From assembly GCF_900603025.1 (NCBI RefSeq), contig NZ_LR026975.1:1736001-1800000 (forward strand): a stretch of DNA of 64,000 bases. The letters are read 5' to 3'. A model generated the notes under the pieces. That model saw only the letters and a program-made list of their open reading frames with translations. It was not told the DNA's origin and did not search any database. The stretch is from Mycolicibacterium hassiacum DSM 44199. GTDB taxonomy: Bacteria > Actinomycetota > Actinomycetes > Mycobacteriales > Mycobacteriaceae. Positions 44,012 through 52,376 of the stretch are shown piece by piece. The position numbers were made by a program, and so were the translations under genes. Position 1 is the stretch's first letter. The number at the start of each line of letters is the position of its first letter.

Positions 44012-44488
44012 ATGAACGTGTCGATCCATCGCACACCGCACCGGCGGACCGTGATGTCCGCCCGCGTTCTGGGGCCGTGGATCACCGTCGCGGCGGTGAT
44101 CTTCGCGGTCCGCACCCCCGACATGCCGGGGGTGCTCACCGCGTTCACCGAGGACCCCGTGTGGCCCGTCATGATCGGCGCCATCGAACTGGCGGCCGGG
44201 TTCGCGATCGTGGCCTTCCACCAGTACTGGCGGCACCCGGCCGGGGCCATCGTGTCGGCCCTCGGCTGGTGGATGGTCGTCGAAGCGGTGCTGCTGCTGG
44301 CCGTCCCGGGGGTGTTCGGCGGCCTGGCCGACGTCATCGCGGGCTCGATCCTGTTGTGGCGGATAGTCTGCGCGGCCTTCGCGGTGCTCGGGCTGTATCT
44401 GAGCTACGTGGGGTGGCGTCCGGTCGCCGGTGCGATCGCCTCCGCCGAGCCGGACACCTCGGTGGTCGCGAGCGTGGTGATCCGGTGA
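44012..44488 (+). CDS. Small membrane protein of the dormancy island
   Basis: 158 aa, unrecognised by name. After a basic N-terminus it has about four hydrophobic helices (ARVLGPWITVAAVIFAVR, VWPVMIGAIELAAGFAIVAF, AIVSALGWWMVVEAVLLLAV, WRIVCAAFAVLGLYLSYVGW). Acidic and His residues occur at membrane edges. No enzymatic motif. The 28-bp gap to the universal stress protein gene suggests one operon, and a DosR-like box lies upstream. Similar small membrane proteins occur next to USP genes in mycobacterial dormancy loci. A function cannot be given. Confidence 0.65.
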   Translation: MNVSIHRTPHRRTVMSARVLGPWITVAAVIFAVRTPDMPGVLTAFTEDPVWPVMIGAIELAAGFAIVAFHQYWRHPAGAIVSALGWWMVVEAVLLLAVPGVFGGLADVIAGSILLWRIVCAAFAVLGLYLSYVGWRPVAGAIASAEPDTSVVASVVIR

Positions 44489-44516
44489 GCCGGGAGGCGG
44501 CCAGGAAGGAATCGAA

Positions 44517-45410
44517 ATGAACACGCCCACAAAGAAACTCGACATTGTGGTGGCCGTCGACGGTTCGGCGCCGTCGGATGCGGCGGTCGACTGGGCCGCG
44601 CATGAGGCCGCACTCCGCAAACGGCCGTTGACGATCGTGCACGTCGTTCAGCTGCCGGTGGTGCGAATGTGGCCCGAGGTGTCGATGCCCCAGGAACTCA
44701 TCGACGGCCTGATCAAGGAGGGGCACGGCATCCTCGACGCCGCCCGCGCCCGGGCGGAGAAGGTGATCGAGGCCGCGAGATCCGCCGCCCGGGTCACCGT
44801 CGAGACCGAGCTGGTGACGGCCAACGTGCTGCCCACCCTGATCGAGATGTCGGATCGGGCCGAGTTGATGGTGGTGGGCTGCCGGGGCCGCGGCTGGCTG
44901 GGCCGCCGGCTGCTCGGCTCGGTCAGCCGCGGTCTGCTGCATCACGCCCGCGGCACGGTCGCGGTGATCCACGATGAGCAGATCCCGGCCGAGGGCGCCC
45001 CGATCGTCGTCGGTATCGACGGGTCCCCGGCGTCGGAGGCCGCGACCGCGGTCGCGTTCGACGCCGCGTCGCGCCGGGGCGTGGAGCTGGTCGCCGTGCA
45101 CGCCTGGAGCGACTACACGTTCTACTACGAGATGCCGGGCATCGTCACCGAGGACGTGCGCAGGCAGGCCGAGGAGATCCTGGCCGAACGGCTGGCGGGC
45201 TGGCAGGAGCAGTACCCGGACGTCAAAGTGCGCCGGGTGGTGGTCATGGACCGTCCGGTGCACCAGCTGCTGGAACAAGCCGAACACGCCCAGTTGCTGG
45301 TGGTGGGCAGCCATGGCCGCGGCGGGTTCGCCAGCATGCTGCTGGGTTCGGTCAGCACCGCGGTCGCCGAATCGGCGCATGTTCCGGTGATCGTCGCGCG
45401 GCCGCGCTGA
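44517..45410 (+). CDS. Tandem-domain universal stress protein (Rv2005c/Rv2623-like)
   Basis: 297 aa formed by two USP domains of about 145 residues. Each has the ATP-binding G-X2-G-X9-G-(S/T) loop: VVGCRGRGWLGRRLLGSVS in domain 1 and VVGSHGRGGFASMLLGSVS in domain 2, and each opens with a VDG(S/T) strand (VAVDGSAPSDAA, VGIDGSPASEAA). Tandem USPs are typical DosR-regulon members in M. tuberculosis, and Rv2623 binds ATP and restrains growth. AGGAA precedes the ATG. Followed 75 bp later by nrdZ. Confidence 0.9.
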   Translation: MNTPTKKLDIVVAVDGSAPSDAAVDWAAHEAALRKRPLTIVHVVQLPVVRMWPEVSMPQELIDGLIKEGHGILDAARARAEKVIEAARSAARVTVETELVTANVLPTLIEMSDRAELMVVGCRGRGWLGRRLLGSVSRGLLHHARGTVAVIHDEQIPAEGAPIVVGIDGSPASEAATAVAFDAASRRGVELVAVHAWSDYTFYYEMPGIVTEDVRRQAEEILAERLAGWQEQYPDVKVRRVVVMDRPVHQLLEQAEHAQLLVVGSHGRGGFASMLLGSVSTAVAESAHVPVIVARPR

Positions 45411-45485
45411 TCAGCCGCGCCGGCGGCGGGGGACGGCACGCTCGACGCCTTGTCTCCCGCAGCGCCGGTGGGAAGACTGGGGACT

Positions 45486-47558
45486 GTGTCACGGCCAACG
45501 ACGGTGCGGCGCCGCGACGGCACGGTGGTGCCGTTCGACGAGACCCGGATCGCCGACGCGGTCGCGCGGGCGGCCCGCGAGGTAGGCCACGACGATCCCA
45601 CGCTGCCAGCGGCGGTGGCGCGGGCGGTGGCCGACTCGCTCGGCCCGGGCACCCCCTCGGTCGAGGAGATCGGCGACCGTGTCGAGGCGCGGCTCGGGGA
45701 GATGGGGGTCGACGACGTCGCGCGGGCCTACATCATCTACCGGCGGCGCCGCGCGGACCTGCGCTCGGCGAAGGCCGTACTCGGGGTCCGCGACGAGCTC
45801 AAGCTGAGCCTGGCCGCGGTGACGGTGCTGCGCGACCGCTATCTGCTGCGTGACGAGCAGGGCCGTCTTCTCGAGTCGACCGGCGAGATGATGGACCGGG
45901 CGGCGCGACACGTCGCCGCGGCGGAGGACAACTATCGCAGCGGATCATCGCAATACTGGGCCGAGCGGTTCTCGGGGCTGCTGCGGCGGCTGGAGTTCCT
46001 GCCGAATTCGCCGACGCTGATGAACGCCGGCACCGATCTGGGCCTGCTCGCCGGCTGTTTCGTGCTGCCGGTGGAGGATTCGCTCAAGTCGATCTTCACC
46101 ACGCTCGGGCACGCGGCCGAGGTGCAACGTGCCGGTGGCGGAACGGGTTTCAGCTTCGGGCGGCTGCGCCCTGCCGGCGACCGGGTGTCGTCCACCGGCG
46201 GCACCGCGAGCGGCCCGGTGTCGTTTCTGCGGTTGTACGACGCCGCCGCGAAAGTCATCGCGATGGGAGGCAGGCGGCGCGGGGCGTGCATGGCGGTGCT
46301 TCCGGTCTCGCATCCGGACATCCGCGAATTCGTCACGACGAAGGCGAGATCCGCCGATGAGCTGACGAACTTCAATCTGTCCGTCGGGGTGGACGACGCC
46401 TTCATGCGGGCGGTGCAGCGCGGCGGCGAGCACCGGTTGGTCAATTCGCGGACCGGCAGAACCGTCGCCACCGTCCCCGCCGCGGATCTGTTCGACGAGA
46501 TCTGCGCGGCGGCGCATCAGTGCGGCGACCCCGGCCTGGTGTTCCTCGACACGGTCAACCGGGCCAACCCCGTTCCCGAACTCGGCCGCATCGAAGCCAC
46601 CAACCCCTGCGGCGAGGTGCCGTTGCTGCCGTACGAGTCCTGCAACCTGGGCTCGATCAACCTCCCGCGCATGATCGCCTCCGGCGGCGTCGACTGGGAT
46701 CGGCTCGCCGAGACGGCCCGGGTGGCGGTGCGCTTCCTAGACGATGTGATCGACGTCAGTCGCTATCCGATCCCGGAGCTGGCCACCGCCACCCGGACCA
46801 CCCGCAAGATCGGGCTGGGTGTCATGGGGCTGGCGGAACTCCTTGCCAGTCTTGGCATTCCGTACGACAGCGAGGACGGCGTCCGGCTCGCCGGCCGGGT
46901 GATGCGCTGCATTCAGCGGGCCGCGGTGCAGGAGTCGATCCGGTTGGCCGAAGAGCGCGGACCGTTCCCGGCCTTTCCCCGCAGCCGGCTGGCCCGGTCG
47001 GAGCCGAGGCGCAACGCGCAACTGACCTCGGTCGCGCCCACCGGCACCATCTCGCTGATCGCCGGCACCACCGCCGGGATCGAGCCGATGTTCGCGATCG
47101 CGTTCACCCGGGCGATCGTCGGCCGCCAGCTGCTGGACGTCAACCCGTGTTTCGACCGGTTGGCCCGCGACCGTGGCCTCTACAGCGACGAGTTGATCAC
47201 CGAGATCGCGCAGCGCGGCGGAGTGCGCGGTTTCGACAAGCTGCCCGCGGACATCCGCGCAGCGTTCCCGATCGCGGCCGAGATCACCCCGGAGTGGCAT
47301 CTGCGCATGCAGGCGGTGGTGCAGAAGCACGTGGACGCGGCGGTATCGAAGACCGTGAACCTTCCCGCGTCGTCGACCATCGACGACGTCCGCTCGATCT
47401 ATCTGGCGGCCTGGCGGGCGAAGGTCAAGGGCATCACCGTGTACCGGTACGGCAGCCGCGAAGGGCAGGTGCTGTCCTACGCCGCACCCGAACCCCTGCT
47501 GGCGCACGCCGACACCGACTACAGCGGTGGCTGTGCGGGCCGCGTGTGCGAGTTCTGA
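45486..47558 (+). CDS. nrdZ: Adenosylcobalamin-dependent (class II) ribonucleotide reductase NrdZ
   Basis: 690-aa oxygen-independent reductase making deoxynucleotides with a B12-generated thiyl radical. The N-terminal ATP-cone-like part is TVRRRDGTVVPFDETRIADAV. Catalytic segments are LLAGCFVLPVEDS, GGGTGFSFGRLRP, NPCGEVPLLPYESCNLGSINL and ASKTVNLP-type VSKTVNLPAS. The C-terminal redox pair is CAGRVC. M. tuberculosis NrdZ (Rv0570, 692 aa) belongs to the DosR regulon. GTG at 45486 gives the family N-terminus. The B12 link is notable because cobG, cobH and cobN are in the same window. A DosR-like sequence overlapping the start codon was not accepted as an operator. Confidence 0.93.
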   Translation: MSRPTTVRRRDGTVVPFDETRIADAVARAAREVGHDDPTLPAAVARAVADSLGPGTPSVEEIGDRVEARLGEMGVDDVARAYIIYRRRRADLRSAKAVLGVRDELKLSLAAVTVLRDRYLLRDEQGRLLESTGEMMDRAARHVAAAEDNYRSGSSQYWAERFSGLLRRLEFLPNSPTLMNAGTDLGLLAGCFVLPVEDSLKSIFTTLGHAAEVQRAGGGTGFSFGRLRPAGDRVSSTGGTASGPVSFLRLYDAAAKVIAMGGRRRGACMAVLPVSHPDIREFVTTKARSADELTNFNLSVGVDDAFMRAVQRGGEHRLVNSRTGRTVATVPAADLFDEICAAAHQCGDPGLVFLDTVNRANPVPELGRIEATNPCGEVPLLPYESCNLGSINLPRMIASGGVDWDRLAETARVAVRFLDDVIDVSRYPIPELATATRTTRKIGLGVMGLAELLASLGIPYDSEDGVRLAGRVMRCIQRAAVQESIRLAEERGPFPAFPRSRLARSEPRRNAQLTSVAPTGTISLIAGTTAGIEPMFAIAFTRAIVGRQLLDVNPCFDRLARDRGLYSDELITEIAQRGGVRGFDKLPADIRAAFPIAAEITPEWHLRMQAVVQKHVDAAVSKTVNLPASSTIDDVRSIYLAAWRAKVKGITVYRYGSREGQVLSYAAPEPLLAHADTDYSGGCAGRVCEF

Positions 47559-47625
47559 CGGAGGCGCTGCCGCGATCCCGCAGCCGCTTCGGCTTCACCG
47601 CCTTCCCGACCAACGGCCCGGTGGG

Positions 47626-47645
47626 ACAGGGACTTCCGTCCCTAT
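47626..47645 (+). promoter_or_regulatory. Strong DosR box upstream of the HspX-like gene
   Basis: ACAGGGACTTCCGTCCCTAT contains the perfect inverted repeat GGGAC-TTCC-GTCCC (47629-47642), the core of the DosR/DevR 20-bp palindrome. It lies 68 bp before the chaperone start. A weaker second site, GCGCACTTCGGCCC, follows at 47647-47660. The M. tuberculosis hspX promoter also carries multiple boxes. Confidence 0.8.
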
Positions 47646-47712
47646 AGCGCACTTCGGCCCGGTGGTGTCATGGATTCGGGAGGTTCACCCGAGAGTCGGA
47701 AGGAGCAGGAAG

Positions 47713-48150
47713 ATGAGCCGACTGCCGATGGCGCAACGGCCGAGGTCGCTGTGGCCCGATCTGATGGAGTTGCTCGACACCTTTCCCGCGTGGCCGAGTC
47801 TGCGAACAAGCTTGGGCAGCAACCTCATCCGTATCGAGGACGATCTGCGCGACGGCACCTACGAGCTCCGTGCCGAGCTCCCCGGCATCGACCCGGAGAA
47901 GGACGTCGACGTCTCCGTCCGCGACGGGGTGCTGACCATCAAGGCCGAGCGCAGCGAGAAGAAGGACACGAACGGCCGCTCGGAGTTCTCCTACGGGTCG
48001 TTCGTCCGATCGGTCACGCTGCCGATGGGGGCCGACGAGGACAACATCAAGGCCAGCTACGACAAGGGCATCCTCACGGTGACGGTCCCGGTCAACCAGT
48101 CCGCGGCCGAGGCCTCGGAGAAGCACATCGCGATCGAGGCCGCCAAGTAG
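47713..48150 (+). CDS. hspX: Alpha-crystallin small heat shock protein (HspX/Acr-like)
   Basis: ATP-independent holdase chaperone of dormant mycobacteria, 145 aa (HspX is 144). The N-terminal arm RPRSLWPDLMELLDTFPAWP resembles Acr. The alpha-crystallin domain runs from about residue 38: LIRIEDDLRDGTYELRAELPG, KDVDVSVRDGVLTIKAERS, SEFSYGSFVRSVTLPMGAD and the conserved YDKGILTVTVPV. A short tail ends in HIAIEAAK. AGGAAG precedes the ATG at 47713; the longer open frame upstream crosses the DosR box and is rejected. The gene is followed by a strong hairpin. Confidence 0.93.
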   Translation: MSRLPMAQRPRSLWPDLMELLDTFPAWPSLRTSLGSNLIRIEDDLRDGTYELRAELPGIDPEKDVDVSVRDGVLTIKAERSEKKDTNGRSEFSYGSFVRSVTLPMGADEDNIKASYDKGILTVTVPVNQSAAEASEKHIAIEAAK

Positions 48151-48163
48151 GCCGATCGTCCGC

Positions 48164-48195
48164 GCGGTCCCGGGGTGACCACACTCCGGGACCGC
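48164..48195. terminator. Hairpin downstream of the HspX-like gene
   Basis: GCGGTCCCGG (48164-48173) pairs perfectly with CCGGGACCGC (48186-48195) around a 12-nt loop, 13 bp past the stop codon. No U tract, as is usual for mycobacterial hairpin terminators. Confidence 0.6.
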
Positions 48196-48255
48196 TGCAT
48201 GAGTGGGCCGGCTCGAACACGTGTTCATCCCCGCCCGGGCGCTCGTCGGGAAAGT

Positions 48256-48275
48256 TACCGACTTTCGGCCCTCCC
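48256..48275 (+). promoter_or_regulatory. Candidate DosR box upstream of the Rv0079-like gene
   Basis: TACCGACTTTCGGCCCTCCC matches the common DosR-box variant GGGACTTTCGGCCC at 12 of 14 positions. It lies 32 bp before the start codon of the ribosome-hibernation-type gene. Confidence 0.65.
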
Positions 48276-48306
48276 GCCCGGGCCCTGCACGGCGTAGGAC
48301 GAGAGT

Positions 48307-49095
48307 ATGAGCAACAACAGGGAAAGCACCGTCAATGTCGACGTGACCGTTCGCGGCCACCTGCCGGGCGCCGACGAATACGCGCGAGAACAGATCCAGG
48401 CGTTGACCCGGTTCGCCCACCGGCCGGTGCTGCACGCGCACGTCAAGGTCACCCGACACGGTGATCCCGAGCTCTACCACCCGGTGGTGGCACAGGCCAA
48501 CCTGGACGTCGGTGGGCGGTTGATCCGGGCGCAGGCCGAGGGGGAGAACGCGCGGGAGGCGGTCGACCGGCTGGTCGAGCGGCTCCGCCGGCGGATGCGC
48601 CGCGCCGCCGAGTACTGGGAGGCGCAGCGCAACGACACCATCCGGATTCCCGCGGACCACAGCGACGCGACCGGCCACCGGCCGACACATCTGCCGGTCC
48701 CGCCGGAGGAACGTCAGATCGTGCGGCGCAAGTCGTTCACGCTCGCGCCGTGCAGCGTCGACGAGGCGGCGCTCGAGATGGAGTTGCTCGACTACCAATT
48801 CCACCTATTCACCGAGAAGGGCACCGGGATGGCCAGCGTGCTGTATCTCGACGGGCCGACGGGATACCGGCTGGCTCAGGTGAAACCCGCTCCCCGGGAG
48901 GAACTCGCGCCGTTCGAGCTGCCGGTGACGATCAGTCCGCACCCGGCGCCGTGCATCACGGTCGAGCAGGCCAAAGAACGGCTGGGGATCCTGGGTCTGC
49001 CGTTCCTGTTCTTCATCGACGCCGCGGAGGGCCGGGCCGCCGTGCTCTACCGCCGCTACGACGGGCACTACGGCCTGATTACGCCTGCCGGCTAG
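48307..49095 (+). CDS. Dormancy-associated translation inhibitor / HPF-like protein (Rv0079-like)
   Basis: 262 aa. The N-terminal roughly 100 residues are a ribosome hibernation promoting factor-type domain (VNVDVTVRGHLPGADEYARE ... AHVKVTRHGDPELYHPVVAQANLD split here). The C-terminal half resembles two HPF-CTD-like repeats: ERQIVRRKSFTLAPCSVDEAALEMELLDYQFHLF is read in the segments IVRRKSFTLAPCSVDEAA and MELLDYQFHLFTEKGTG, and the end is RAAVLYRRYDGHYGLITPAG. M. tuberculosis Rv0079 (DATIN) is a DosR-regulon protein reported to inhibit translation. ATG at 48307. The last 22 bp of the gene belong to a 27-bp repeat duplicated twice downstream. Confidence 0.85.
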   Translation: MSNNRESTVNVDVTVRGHLPGADEYAREQIQALTRFAHRPVLHAHVKVTRHGDPELYHPVVAQANLDVGGRLIRAQAEGENAREAVDRLVERLRRRMRRAAEYWEAQRNDTIRIPADHSDATGHRPTHLPVPPEERQIVRRKSFTLAPCSVDEAALEMELLDYQFHLFTEKGTGMASVLYLDGPTGYRLAQVKPAPREELAPFELPVTISPHPAPCITVEQAKERLGILGLPFLFFIDAAEGRAAVLYRRYDGHYGLITPAG

Positions 49096-49159
49096 GGAAG
49101 CCTGATTACGCCTGCCGGCTAGGGAAGCCTTATTAGCCTGATTACGCCTGCCGGCTAGG
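49074..49159. repeat. 27-bp direct repeats duplicating the 3' end of the HPF-like gene
   Basis: A 27-bp unit beginning CCTGATTACGCCTGCC occurs at 49074-49100 (containing the last codons and TAG of the gene), again exactly at 49101-49127, and, after nine other bases, for 23 bp at 49137-49159. The extra copies lie in the gap before the convergent USP gene. Confidence 0.95.
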
Positions 49160-49201
49160 CACGGCCGGACAGCGGTGTGGCCCGCCGGGGCCGCACCGCT
49201 G

Positions 49202-50110
49202 TCATGTCCGGTCGGACACCGTGTGGCCCAACAGCACCGGGACCCGGCAGTGGTGCAGCAGGTTGAGGCTGGTAGAACCCAGCAACGCGCTCGCCACCGC
49301 ACCGCGGCCTCGGTTGGCCACCACCACCAGCTGCGCGTCGGATGCGTGTTTCAGCAACGCCTCGGCCGGATTGCCGCGCTCCAGATAGTTGGTGACCTTG
49401 ACCGCGGGATAGCGTTTCGTCCACGGTTCGACCGCGTTGAGCAGAACGCTCCACTGCAGTGCCTCCAGGCCGTCCCAGTCGGCCTGGAACGGGGTGAGGA
49501 AGTCCGGGTGCGGTGCCGGCCAGGCGTGCACCGCCCGGAGCTCGACGCCGAACCGGTCGGCGAACTCGAAGGCGGCCGCGAACGCCGCCGCGCCGGTGCG
49601 TTCCCCGTCGACCCCCAGCACGATCGGCTGCGAGGTCGCTTCCCGGACCGCCCCGCGCCAGGCCACCACCGGGCACGACGAATGCCCGGTGACCGCCAGG
49701 GTGGTCGAGCCGACCACGAGCGCGGCCGCTGCGGACAGGTCGTCGGAACCGAGCACGATGAGCCGGGCGTCCCGGCTGCGGGCGATCAGCAGCGTGTCGA
49801 TCGGTTCGTCGGAACGCACCGTGACCACGTCGAGACCGGGGAAGTCGGCGCGGATCTGGTGTTCGACGGACTCGAGGACCCCGGTGGCCGCTTCCTGCTG
49901 CGCGGCCAGCACCGCGGAGCGGATCGCGGCCGCGGCCTCACCCAGCGCGCTGCGGGTGCTGTGGCCGGCGTTGATCAACTCCAGCGGCGCGCCGAACCTG
50001 TCGGCGACGGCGGCGGCCCAGCGCGCCGCGGACGTCGACGCCGGTGTCCCGTCCACGCCGACGACGATCGGGCCGCTGCCGGCAACGAAACGGTCGGTGG
50101 CTTCGGTCAT
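49202..50110 (-). CDS. Tandem-domain universal stress protein with degenerate first ATP site
   Basis: 302 aa, two USP domains. The second has an intact ATP loop VVVANRGRGAVASALLGSTS. In the first the corresponding stretch reads VLGSDDLSAAAALVVGSTTL, lacking the second glycine of G-X2-G, so nucleotide binding there is doubtful. Strands [13 protein letters not shown] and VLGVDGERTGAAA open the domains. It resembles Rv2028c/Rv2026c-type DosR proteins. It follows the USP gene at 50126 on the same strand by 15 bp, so the pair is an operon, probably driven by the DosR-like site at 51083. Confidence 0.88.
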   Translation of the reverse strand: MTEATDRFVAGSGPIVVGVDGTPASTSAARWAAAVADRFGAPLELINAGHSTRSALGEAAAAIRSAVLAAQQEAATGVLESVEHQIRADFPGLDVVTVRSDEPIDTLLIARSRDARLIVLGSDDLSAAAALVVGSTTLAVTGHSSCPVVAWRGAVREATSQPIVLGVDGERTGAAAFAAAFEFADRFGVELRAVHAWPAPHPDFLTPFQADWDGLEALQWSVLLNAVEPWTKRYPAVKVTNYLERGNPAEALLKHASDAQLVVVANRGRGAVASALLGSTSLNLLHHCRVPVLLGHTVSDRT

Positions 50111-50125
50111 GTTCCTGCCTCGTGC

Positions 50126-51025
50126 TCAGCGGGGCCGTACAACCATCACGGGCGACTTGGCCGCCTGGGCCACCCGGGTGCTCACCGAGCCCAGCAGCAG
50201 GCTGGTTAGGGTACCGCGGCCCCGGCTGCCGACCACGACCAGCTGGGCCGACTCGGACTCCTCGATCAGTCGACGCGCGGCCTGGTCCCGCACCACCCGC
50301 CGGTGCACGGTGACATCCGGGTAGCGCTCCCGCCAGCCGGCCAGCCGCTCCGACAACAGTTCCTCGCCTTCCTGCCGGCAGCGTTCCCACAGGTCGTCGT
50401 CGATCGCCAGCCCGGCGACGTCGCTCCAGGCCAGCAGGGCGATCAGGTCCGCGCCGCGCTGCGAGGCCTCGTCGAAGGCATGACCGATCGCCTCCTCGGA
50501 GGCCGGTGTGCCGTCGACCCCCAGCAGGATCGGCGCGTGCGGATCGGTGGTGCGCGGCTGGTCGGACCCGTCGTCGGCCGAGTGGACGACCACGATCGGT
50601 CCGTGACCGTGATGCACCAGGGCGCTGCTCACCGATCCCAGCATGGCGCGGCCGAACGCGCCGAGTCCGCGGTTGCCCACCACGGTCATGTCCGCGTTCC
50701 GGGACGCGGCGACCATCGCCGCCCCGGGGTCCATGTACTCGATGCGGGTATGGATCCGCGACTCGGAGCCGGAGACCGTCGATCGCGCGATCTGCTCGGC
50801 GTCGTTGATCGCGTCCCGGGCCTGGTCTTCGAGCCAGTCGGAGATAACCGGTTGCACGGTGGCCACCGGCCAGCTGACCACCACCGGCGGCACCGAATGC
50901 AGCAGGGTCAGCGGCCAGTTGCGCATCGCCGCCGTGGTGGCGGCCCAGCGCACCGCCGCGGCGGATTGGGGTGATCCATCGACCCCGACGACGATTCCGA
51001 GTTCCGACGGCGGCGTGGGAGCCAT
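50126..51025 (-). CDS. Tandem-domain universal stress protein (Rv2623-like)
   Basis: 299 aa with two complete USP domains. ATP loops are [19 protein letters not shown] and [19 protein letters not shown], and domain starts are [13 protein letters not shown] and [13 protein letters not shown]. Size and double intact sites fit Rv2623, an ATP-binding growth regulator induced by hypoxia. ATG at 51025 ([13 protein letters not shown]) is preceded by AAAGGG; the open frame extends about 77 codons upstream through the promoter region without USP sequence. First gene of a two-gene operon and divergent from the MFS gene. Confidence 0.9.
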   Translation of the reverse strand: MAPTPPSELGIVVGVDGSPQSAAAVRWAATTAAMRNWPLTLLHSVPPVVVSWPVATVQPVISDWLEDQARDAINDAEQIARSTVSGSESRIHTRIEYMDPGAAMVAASRNADMTVVGNRGLGAFGRAMLGSVSSALVHHGHGPIVVVHSADDGSDQPRTTDPHAPILLGVDGTPASEEAIGHAFDEASQRGADLIALLAWSDVAGLAIDDDLWERCRQEGEELLSERLAGWRERYPDVTVHRRVVRDQAARRLIEESESAQLVVVGSRGRGTLTSLLLGSVSTRVAQAAKSPVMVVRPR

Positions 51026-51082
51026 GACAGTGCCCTTTCGGTCAGGTGACAGGGTCAGTATGTCGGTGCGGGGCGGCCGCCG

Positions 51083-51102
51083 ACAGGGAAAAAGGTCATC
51101 TG
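51083..51102 (-). promoter_or_regulatory. Weak candidate DosR box of the USP operon
   Basis: On the minus strand CAGATGACCTTTTTCCCTGT keeps the GAC...CCC halves of the DosR palindrome and is similar to the site at 43921. It lies 58 bp before the USP start at 51025. Match is only about 9 of 14 core positions. Confidence 0.3.
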
Positions 51103-51184
51103 GGCACGGCCCGTTCGGCAGTGCCCGCCGGGCGGCGACCCGGATGTTGACCTCAACAACGGTTGAGCTCGTAGCGTGTGCGGC

Positions 51185-52365
51185 ATGATCGAGATCGCCG
51201 CCGACGACGGGACCGTCGGCACCGGCCGTTGGCGTGAGTTGCTGGGGCCCGGACATGTCGGCGCGGCCACGGTGCTGGCCGGCGGTGTCGCGCTGTACGC
51301 CACCAACGAATTCCTGACCATCAGCCTGATGCCGAGCGCGATCGCCGAGATCGGCGGGGCGCGGCTCTACGCCTGGGTCACGACGGTGTATCTGGTGGCT
51401 TCGGTGGCCGCGGCCACCACGGTGTACTCGACACTGATGCGGGTCGGTCCCCGCGGTGCCTACCTCCTGGCCCTGGGGGTTTTCGGCATCGGCAGCGCCG
51501 GATGTGCCGTCGCCCCCACCATGGAGCTGCTGCTGGCCGGACGGTGCAGGGACTCGGCGGCGGTCTGCTGGCCGGGCTCGGCTATGCGGTGATCAATACG
51601 GCGCTGCCGGAGTCGTTGTGGACCAAGGCCTCCGCCCTGGTCTCGGCGATGTGGGGAGTGGGAACGGTCCTCGGGCCGGGGTCGGGCGGGCTTTTCGCTC
51701 AGTACCTGTCGTGGCGGTGGGCATTCTGGGCGCTGGTGGTGTTCACCGTCCTGATCGCAATCCTGGTGCCCGTCGCGCTGCCCGGCCGCTACCGGCCCGA
51801 CCCCGACCTGGTGCGGCCGCGAATCCCCTTGTGGTCGTTGGTGATCCTCGGCGCAGCCGCGATGGTGGTATCGCTCGCCGCGGTTCCGCACGACGGCCGG
51901 GCCATGGGGGCGCTGCTGGCCGTAGGCGCGGTTCTGGTGGCGGTGTTTCTGTTCGTGGATCGCCGTCAGACGGCAGCGGTGCTGCCGCCGAGCACCTTTC
52001 GGCCCGGGCCGCTGAAGTGGATCTATCTGACGCTGGGTGGGTTGATGGCGGCGACGATGGTCGTGGCCGGTACCGGGGTCGGCATGGCCTGGCCGCACCT
52101 GTCGGCGTGGGCGATGAGCCGGGTCGCCGACCCAGCCGAGGGGCCGGTGGCCGCGGCGGCGATCAACACGGTCCAGTTGATCTGCGGGGCGTTCGGCGCC
52201 GGCCTGGCCGGCGTGGTGGTCAACGCGACGGCCATGTCGGGCGCGGCGACGGCGCGCTGGGCGTTCGCGGTGTTCGCCGTGCTGGCCGCCGCGGGATTAT
52301 TCGCCTCCACCCGAAGCGTTGCGATGTCTGGCCGGACCAATGCCGGCCGCGTTCCGCAACCATAG
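51185..52365 (+). pseudogene. MFS efflux transporter (Rv1634-like), frameshifted
   Basis: Major facilitator of the 14-helix DHA2-like type. The first frame (from ATG 51185) covers the first helices: [48 protein letters not shown]. It then runs into [14 protein letters not shown] and stops at 51592. The neighbouring frame carries the continuation [18 protein letters not shown] through to the C-terminus at 52365. Family sequence is restored if one base (or four, given the ACGG context) is added at about 51540-51548. The product as written would be a 135-aa fragment. In M. tuberculosis the homologue follows uvrB directly. True decay versus sequence error is open. Confidence 0.82.
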
Positions 52366-52376
52366 GAGGCCAGCCG

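Noticed and set aside
45476..45496. DosR box at the nrdZ start (GGGGACTGTGTCAC)
   Set aside because: Only one half matches and it overlaps the start codon. nrdZ may be transcribed from the upstream USP promoter.
51026..51256. N-terminal extension of the USP at 50126 (376-codon frame)
   Set aside because: The additional 77 residues lack USP character and cross the divergent promoter region; ATG 51025 has a ribosome site and gives the standard tandem-USP length.
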